A model generated the notes under the pieces. It saw nothing but the letters and a program-made list of their open reading frames with translations. It did not search any database and had not been told where the DNA came from. Position numbers and translations under genes: made by a program. DNA of 64,000 bases from Cylindrotheca closterium (Eukaryota > Bacillariophyta > Bacillariophyceae > Bacillariales > Bacillariaceae). The stretch is from assembly GCA_933822405.4 (NCBI GenBank), contig CAKOGP040002447.1:48301-112300 (forward strand), read 5' to 3'. Shown in pieces: positions 57,777 through 64,000 of the stretch (positions within the stretch are counted from its first letter, which is position 1; each line of letters starts with the position of its first letter).

Positions 57777-58940
57777 ATACGAGTACAAATGCTTCTGTTG
57801 TGTCGCAAGAAGCTGCGTATGGATGTCGGCGTAGGAAAAAAAGAGCTAGGTGGATTGTTGAGCTAGTGAACAAAATAGCGTCAGACGAACGAGGTGGATC
57901 ACCCAGTGCCACAGTCGAATGACAATGGTGTAAATGTCGAGTGGAAATATAAAGTAAAAGTGTCACAAACCTAGCAATCGACAGACTGTTTAGACTTGTC
58001 TAGTCATGTTTGCCAAAGCAAAGACTTGTGGATGAAGGGAGAGAAAAAAAAGTGTGGAGTTCATGTACTTTTTTCTGTCGAAAACCAAAGTTCCATTTCC
58101 ACAACCAAGACATACACTGATCAATCCTCAATAGTAATCGAATATGTTACGTCGCTTCTGGGAGTCTGAAGACCAGAGTAGCAAGCACACGGAGGTACAC
58201 CATCACAACCTTGGGAAACGGAATCTTAATTTCCGGTTTTGTTCGGATGGATCAACAAAGCCGAGATATGATGATGGAATTGTGAGCATTCTCGATTCCT
58301 AATGCCGTATCCCTTAGCAGGGTAAAGCTTTTTGTAACAAAATTAGCTCCGATCGGTGCAGAGCATCAGAAGTTAGAAGAAATTCTGTAACGCGTTGATG
58401 AATCCGTTTATCGAGTGTTCTTTTCAGTGACGACGGATCCGAAATCGCGTTCTGGACGTCAGAGGCCATCATTGGCTGGATCAGTACCAGGTATTACGTG
58501 CGTAATTATCCTTTTAACGCCCGTTTGACCCATCGCATTTCACAGTGAGGTTCTCAATTGTCGACGAAGAGTTCAAGCGCGGTATTACCTTCTCCCAGAG
58601 TCCTTACCATTCGGACTGCGATGTGGATTTGAGACGCTCGAAATCTCACCCTCCCAACCACCGAGGTTTTCATACTGGAAGATTACAGTGTATGGCAGTG
58701 TACCGCATCGTCTCCTACAGTACAGTACCGGCTCATACACTACTCCATCCCGACATGGGTAACCATTGGCCTTGTGAAAATGATGAGGAATCTGTTTCTT
58801 CAGTGGATTTGATGTAGCTAGGCAATGGGGCCACGGGCCACTTCACTAACAACGTTCGACTAGCTCGTTGATTGACAACATAAAATAAAGAATTACATTC
58901 CCAATATCTACTACTACTTTTGCTATACGCAACCCACAAA
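57777..58940. other. Intergenic region between convergent genes
   Basis: About 1.16 kb with no supported gene. Short frames at 58545-58817 have no motif. Flanking genes converge here. Confidence 0.45.
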
Positions 58941-60579
58941 TTACCACATGTCATTGACCACAAGTGCCCCCACAGACAAAAGAAGACAAACCAACATGGA
59001 CCTCGTGTCAGGCGCCGGAGAAGAAGTAATGGGTACATTTGTTGGAAGTGGAAGAATCGTTGGGGTAGTAGGTTGTGGAACGGCAGTGGGTTCCCTAGTT
59101 GGAAATGCCGTAACTCCGATGGGTGATGGTCGGCCGGATGGTGCCAAACTAGGAGCTCTGGTTGGGACTTCCACAGGTGGAAAGGTAGGCGGATCGTCAA
59201 GCGACTTGACAAACAATCGAAAGTCACCCGTCAACGTCGATCCACCTGAGGAAGGATCATGGGCAATATACAAAAAGTATCGTTGTTCAAATGTGGAAGT
59301 AAAGCTGATTTGGTGCAGTTCGCGTAGGGCGAGAGATCCGTCTGAATTCCGATAAAGACACTTGCTCTGATCGCCACTGATATTTGTAACACTGTAGGTC
59401 CCATCATTCAATTCACACTCTAGGTTGTCACAATTGGGTCCTTTGTACAAGGAAAAAGCATATTGCGCATCAGAATTTCCACAGGCCCCGATGGTCATGT
59501 CCGAACCAGTTCCGAAAAAAGAGTACCAGACTCCAGGATACAATTGGTTGACTCCACAGTAGTCTGGCATCTGAGACAAGTTGGCATCCAAAGTGGTACC
59601 ATCAACTTGCAAATCGACTGGCGGAATGGCACCAATGGCCCTCTTACAGTCATCATTTACCGGCTGAAGGGAAGAAAGATGAGGAAAGGCAATAATAAGG
59701 TTTATAATCTGACATAAAGGCCATGTGCAAACGATATTTTCACAAACAAAACAAACTTACTGGAGATATACTGCGGAAATTCATCCATATAGTCCCTTGA
59801 TCCCCGGGAATTTGTGCTTGAACCAAGACGTAATAGGTCACTCCATTAAGTGATTGCCACTCTACTGCGGTAGATTTGGCGGTATTCGAAGTGCATTCGA
59901 AATCTGTGCTATCGGATGCCGTAACACAAGTCAATTGATTGGCGGTACAATCAAAGGTAGTACCACTGTAGACCAGAAGAGTGGCCTTGAATTCTGTGTT
60001 CTCATTACAAGTGGATGCCTTTATGGCATTTCCGGTTCCCGCTACGGAATACCAAACTCCAGGACCAACTTCAGAGGATAGGCCATTACAAGTTCCAAGT
60101 CCTGTAGATTGCGTCTTTCCAAACGTTGATTCGGCATTGAATTGGCCATTGGCACTTCGAAGAACGGTGTCTTCGCTGATATATTTTACATGTTGAAGTG
60201 GATAGGATGTGATGAATAATGCCATGGAATGAAATGCAACGATCAGATGAGATTGCGCGCATCATTTGAAAATGAATGAAGCGAAGAGAATCAATGACAT
60301 CGTTAGATTCCAATACACAGAAACTGATGAAGAAAATTCATAGTAGTCGCTTAACACCGTCCTACCACCACCGCCGCCGCAAGCATCGTCATCCTCATCG
60401 AGCATCGTCATCCTCATCGAGCATCATTAATAGAATCCACAAAGTTGAACTTACCAGGAATCTTGCAAATTTCGGCTTCCGTGTTCAATATTAAGACTTA
60501 TAGAATTGTCACCTTGCACATCTGCTGCTAGCCCCAGAAAGCTTATAGCTAGCAGAATAAAATGACGCCTTGGAAACAT
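58941..60579 (-). CDS. Secreted protein with two ~125-residue repeats and Pro-rich stalk
   Basis: Exons 60455-60579, 59761-60175 and 58941-59663 (GT-AG introns of 279 and 97 nt) give 420 residues. The short first exon (41 full codons) carries the signal peptide MFPRRHFILLAISFLGLAA; it makes sense of an otherwise unstarted frame, since TG|C splicing gives SCEDTVLRSANGQF. Two repeats follow: the first with CEDTVLRSANGQF, GPGVWYSVAGTG and CTANQLTCVTAS, the second with NDDCKRAIGAIPPV, YPGVWYSFFGTGSDM and CDNLECELND. The shared C-x-x-A, PGVWYS-x-x-GTG and late Cys pairs suggest a beta-sandwich module stabilised by disulfides. A Pro/Thr-rich stalk and a hydrophobic C-terminus (MLVCLLLSVGALVV) look like a GPI signal or TM anchor. 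Function is unknown; a surface or wall protein is likely. Confidence 0.78.
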
Positions 60580-60978
60580 CGTGTCGATATTATAGCTGCT
60601 ATGACAATAAGTCAATTCTCAACACCCAAAACACCAATCCTGTTTATACTTTTTTTAGGTCATCTTTATTTTGCGGTTGAGGAATAACGCACTAACTCAG
60701 TCCTTATGACTGTCGACTCACTCGCCATATAGACTGCTCAACGAAAAAAGTTTGGGATTTGCACTTTGCATACATAAACCTCGGATCCAATCCAATGTAA
60801 AGCTACAGTATGTTCCTTTTAATCTACTCTGGCGGAAACGGCGTAATGATTGGAACAGTAGATTGTAGGATCTGTACGGTCTAGACTCGCATTCAATCCA
60901 ATGTAAAGCTAGTTTTTTTTAAAAATATAACTTTTTTAAACATCCCATTATCAATCACAAAAAATTGGCATCTTCCTT
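60580..60978. other. Intergenic region with a 3'-end fragment of the next gene
   Basis: About 400 bp. The minus-strand sequence at about 60824-60860 reads ...YAVSARVD-stop, repeating the last codons of the gene that ends at 60979 (CAVSARVD-stop). CAATCCAATGTAAAGCTA occurs at 60789-60806 and again at 60895-60912. It looks like a short tandem duplication of the gene's 3' end. Confidence 0.6.
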
Positions 60979-63437
60979 CTAGTCTACTCTGGCCGATACT
61001 GCACAGTAAAGAGGGAATTCCATTGGCCCTATGTTTCTTATAGCAATCGTACATTGAGATCCAGGAGTCTCTACCATGAGCTGGAATGGTACTCCTTGTT
61101 CGTTGTAAACTTTGACTTTCTGAGGAGTGTTATCAGGTCCCTGCCACAATTCCACAAGCACCATTAGAGGCATACCGTCCGTTTCCAGCGTAACGAGTGC
61201 GCTTGTTGCATAATCGCTCAGGGATACAGTGTATAAGGAATTCGCTCCCTGTACCTGCTTGAATCTCTCTGGCTCGTATCGAAAGGGCATCGGTCGCACA
61301 TTGGCTTGAATTGGAAACGCTGTTGGACCCGAGTTCTTGATATCGATGGATGATCCATACCCAGGGGTTTCAACAACTGCTTTGAATGGACGAATACCGC
61401 CGTCTTCACTATACATCTTGATCTTGTGTGGCTGCGAAATAGAGCGACAGGTGTTGGTTTAGATATCGTGGAGATAATAGCATATGTGAATTGATGATCG
61501 GTGATGAAACGTACTGTGTTGGATGGTCCTTGCCATAGTTCAATCTCCGAATCAATCGGTCTCCCTTCGCTAAACAAGTCCACCATTACTCGAGGAACTC
61601 CCAAATGATTTTGCCAAGTATTCCGCGATTCACCTTGAATTTCGGAAGACAAAGGCCTGGTCCAATCTGGATTATGTGGGTCGAACGGCTGTCTCGTGTT
61701 CTGTTTCATGGGTTGTAATGGAGGCGGTGCTACTGTTGCCATTGGCATGCCAGCTGCTAGTGGGTTCATAGGATGGTCGTGATAAGGAAGACCTTGCGAT
61801 CCTTGCCAGCTGTTTGGGTCATTGTGCCATGATGTTCCTTGTAGATTGGTGGTGGTGCCAGCACCGCCTGGCATTCCTGGACGGTCCCAGCTTGGGGAAT
61901 GCGGATCAAAGGGTGGGGGACGTGGTGGCACCGGGTTCTGCTGCTGAAGTTGATTGAGAGGAGGGAGGATCGTTGGGTTGTTATCACGCTCCCACGGATT
62001 GACATTGTCAAATATGCGGTTTCGTCTTCCCGTTTTGACATCGTACCAATTGTCTCCGCCAGCATTTCGGTTTTGCTGGCTCATTAGCTCATGCGGGTCG
62101 AATTGTGGCGGCGGCTGGGCATTTTGTTGCGCCTGTTGTCCCATTGGTGTGTCCCAAGTTCCTGTCGGTGGTTGTGGTGGTGGCATCGCTACACTTGGAC
62201 TCTGTTGCTCTTGTTCTTGTTGTGGCTTTTGCACAGGCTGACCATACAGCGGCACGTTCGGAGGTGGAGGCCCCTGAAGCGGCAGGTCTTGTTGGGGAAA
62301 GGATCCCATGGATGGATTGTACGTCTGGGTCTGTTGCTGCTGCTGCTGCTGCTGCTGTTGTTGTTGTTGTTGTTGTTCGGTAGTACCATTTGGGTAGATT
62401 GCTGTTGGCGGTGTTTGTTGCGTCTGATACGTTGGGGTTTCAAGAGGAGGAGGTTGCTGCTGCATTGATTGTTGTGGCGGAGGATTTTCTGGAAACGGTG
62501 AATATGAAGATGCTCCTGGTGCATACTGCATTGGAGGCTGTTGCGTTTGCGTTTGCGTTTGCTGCTGTTCCGCATTACCGTTTGGGTAGGTTGCCGTTGG
62601 TGGTGGCTGTGACTGTGGCATCTGATAAGCTTGATATTTAGGCGAATACGAAGTTGCTCCTTGTGGATACTGAATTGGAGGTTGTTGCATCATTGGAGGC
62701 TGTTGTGGGTAGACTTGTGTCGTCCCTGTTCCGAAATTCGTCGCGTGAGGATCATAGTTCTCTGAAGAAGGAGGAGGCTGCAGCTCGGGAGGCTGTGGGA
62801 TAGGAACATTTGGAGGAATAGGAGGCAACTGTGACCTTGTTATCGATTCATTCGACTGTGGCTGTGGCTGGTTTAAGTAGCCCATTTCGTGATTTGCCGG
62901 AATCGTTTGTTGGACATCTAATTGTGATTGTGGTGGCGGAGATACTCCAGTATTTGGATGATTTGATTGCGTTTGCTGCTGTGGCTGTTGCAGCATCGGT
63001 TCTTGTGGGGGTGGAAAGTATTGGTTTTGTGCAATTCCGTTTGGAACAGAAGCTGTTGCTGGAATATCTGTCGTCGTGACCACTTCTGCTGTCGTTTCAA
63101 TAACATTATTCTCTTGCACAGGAATGGGTTTTGGTGGAGGCTGCTGTTTTCGTTGTGGATGGAAACTTTTCATTCCTTGTGTAGCCGCTGGTGGCCTTTT
63201 TCCAGCAGTCGATGGTGCAAGTGAATCCAAATATGAATTCATCAATCGAACTGTATCCTGGTGACGATTTCTCGTCGGATGAAACTCATCATGCCCTCGT
63301 CGCTCTTGATTGTTCCAGACATTATGGTGCTCTCGAGCCCCGTTTTTCCAGGACGAGGAAGGTAAAAATGCCACACTCGAGCCTGTCAATAATGAACCAA
63401 TTGTCACCAAAGCCACGATTCGTCTTTCATATTTCAT
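60979..63437 (-). CDS. Plastid-targeted Pro/Gln-rich protein with two C-terminal beta repeats
   Basis: Exons 61515-63437 and 60979-61431 (83-nt GT-AG intron) encode 791 residues. The start at 63437 gives MKYERRIVALVTIGSLL followed by SSVAFLPSSS, a plastid leader with Phe after Ala; a frame to 63596 would bury it. Residues ~90-560 are Pro/Gln/Asn-rich and disordered, with a poly-Gln run encoded at about 62332-62378. A motif FDPH-x-P-x-W-x-RP recurs (for example FDPHSPSWDRP and FDPHNPDWTRP). The C-terminus has two repeats of about 80 residues: VMVDLFSEGRPIDSEIELWQ...GPSNTPHKIKMYSED...VVETPGYG and VTLETDGMPLMVLVELWQ...GPDNTPQKVKVYNEQ...MVETPGSQ (each given in parts), probably beta-sandwiches. 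A plastid scaffold role is conceivable; the function is unknown. Confidence 0.77.
62332..62378 (-). repeat. CAG/CAA repeat encoding poly-Gln
   Basis: Mixed CAG and CAA codons (CTG/TTG on the plus strand) encode about 15 Gln in a row in the plastid-targeted Pro/Gln-rich protein. The Leu-rich frame on the opposite strand is its shadow. Confidence 0.9.
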
Positions 63438-64000
63438 TTCCAAGAATTCCTCTGAATTCAAATAACTAATTCTTGCAACGTGGCAATAAACTTTTTGATT
63501 ATATTGTGAGGACGATAACTTTTCGAGAGAGATTGTGCGTGGTGATGGGCCAAAGAAGCAAGCAATAGGATCAACAAGTGCAATGGATGAATACAAAGAT
63601 TCGATGGCAACACAACTTGCGATGTTGAAATATACTATTCGAGATTATTGTTTTGATGTGCGATGATGGTGATAATGCTTTTAGACGTCATGGTTCCATC
63701 GTCCAAGCCAATCAAAACGTCACATGTTTATGACTACTTCGACTAAGCTCGCGCATGAGTACAGTACGCGAATCGCCGTTGCTCGCCGATCAAAACTCAA
63801 TGTCGTGCTTCGTGTCTGCGTTCACTTTTTCCGAAAAATTTCGAAGAATGAATCAACCGAAATTGTTGGTGTTCTGGAACACCCGGCAAATGACGAAAAT
63901 CCGTACCGCGCGGGGTCGACTGTGGGAATTCTGATGTCTTTCGATGGGCGATCGCTGCCTTAAATATATTTCAGTTTTTAAACAATATCATTTTCACAGA
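63438..64000. other. Upstream region at window end
   Basis: No supported gene. A frame at 63724-63963 has no motif. The sequence is the promoter side of the Pro/Gln-rich plastid gene. Confidence 0.4.

Noticed and set aside
62091..62468. Leu-rich plus-strand frames near 62.3 kb
   Set aside because: Antisense to CAG/CAA poly-Gln; no independent support.

Overview
The window looks like nuclear DNA of a diatom, probably a raphid pennate. The evidence is a fucoxanthin-chlorophyll protein and other plastid precursors with a Phe-containing signal cleavage site, Pro-Ser stalk repeats, a diatom-type cyclin, several CRAL-TRIO/DUF6824 proteins, and GT-AG introns that are mostly 65-110 nt. The species cannot be named from the sequence. 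Gene models were assembled by hand by joining reading frames across GT-AG splice sites; every multi-exon model keeps frame, but none has transcript support.

Layout. 1-8.4 kb: a small multi-pass membrane protein (-), a divergent pair of CRAL-TRIO/DUF6824 paralogues, an armadillo-like protein (-) and a secreted sulfotransferase-like protein (+). 8.5-13.9 kb: a 12-exon receptor guanylyl cyclase (-) with a phosphonate-binding-protein-like sensor, one membrane span, a protein kinase with intact catalytic motifs and a cyclase domain. 14-22.8 kb: a gene-poor block with minisatellites, a long-TIR element interrupted by a TRIM-like tandem LTR element, inverted repeats, and a cluster of ACGTCA motifs ahead of the third DUF6824 gene. 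22.8-36.6 kb (all +): DUF6824 gene, plastid-targeted unknown, cyclin, 7TM receptor-like protein, YHYH-type secreted protein and its decayed tandem copy.

37-64 kb: an FCP gene (-) divergent from a membrane-bound PhyH-like dioxygenase (+), a large IQ/transmembrane/Pro-Ser wall-type protein (-), a fourth DUF6824 gene with two such domains (-), a Gfo/Idh/MocA oxidoreductase (+), a five-repeat MBD-like protein (-), phytoene desaturase (+), a small diatom-lineage unknown (-), delta24-sterol reductase (+), a secreted two-repeat protein (-), and a plastid-targeted Pro/Gln-rich protein (-).

There are no operons. Gene functions are mixed: light harvesting and carotenoid/sterol synthesis (FCP, PDS, DHCR24), signalling (receptor cyclase, 7TM protein, cyclin), cell surface (YHYH, Pro-Ser proteins, two-repeat protein) and a locally expanded family of unknown function (CRAL-TRIO/DUF6824). 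The most distinctive items are the receptor cyclase architecture, the nested transposon with a recognisable empty site, the ACGTCA cluster and the four-member DUF6824 family.
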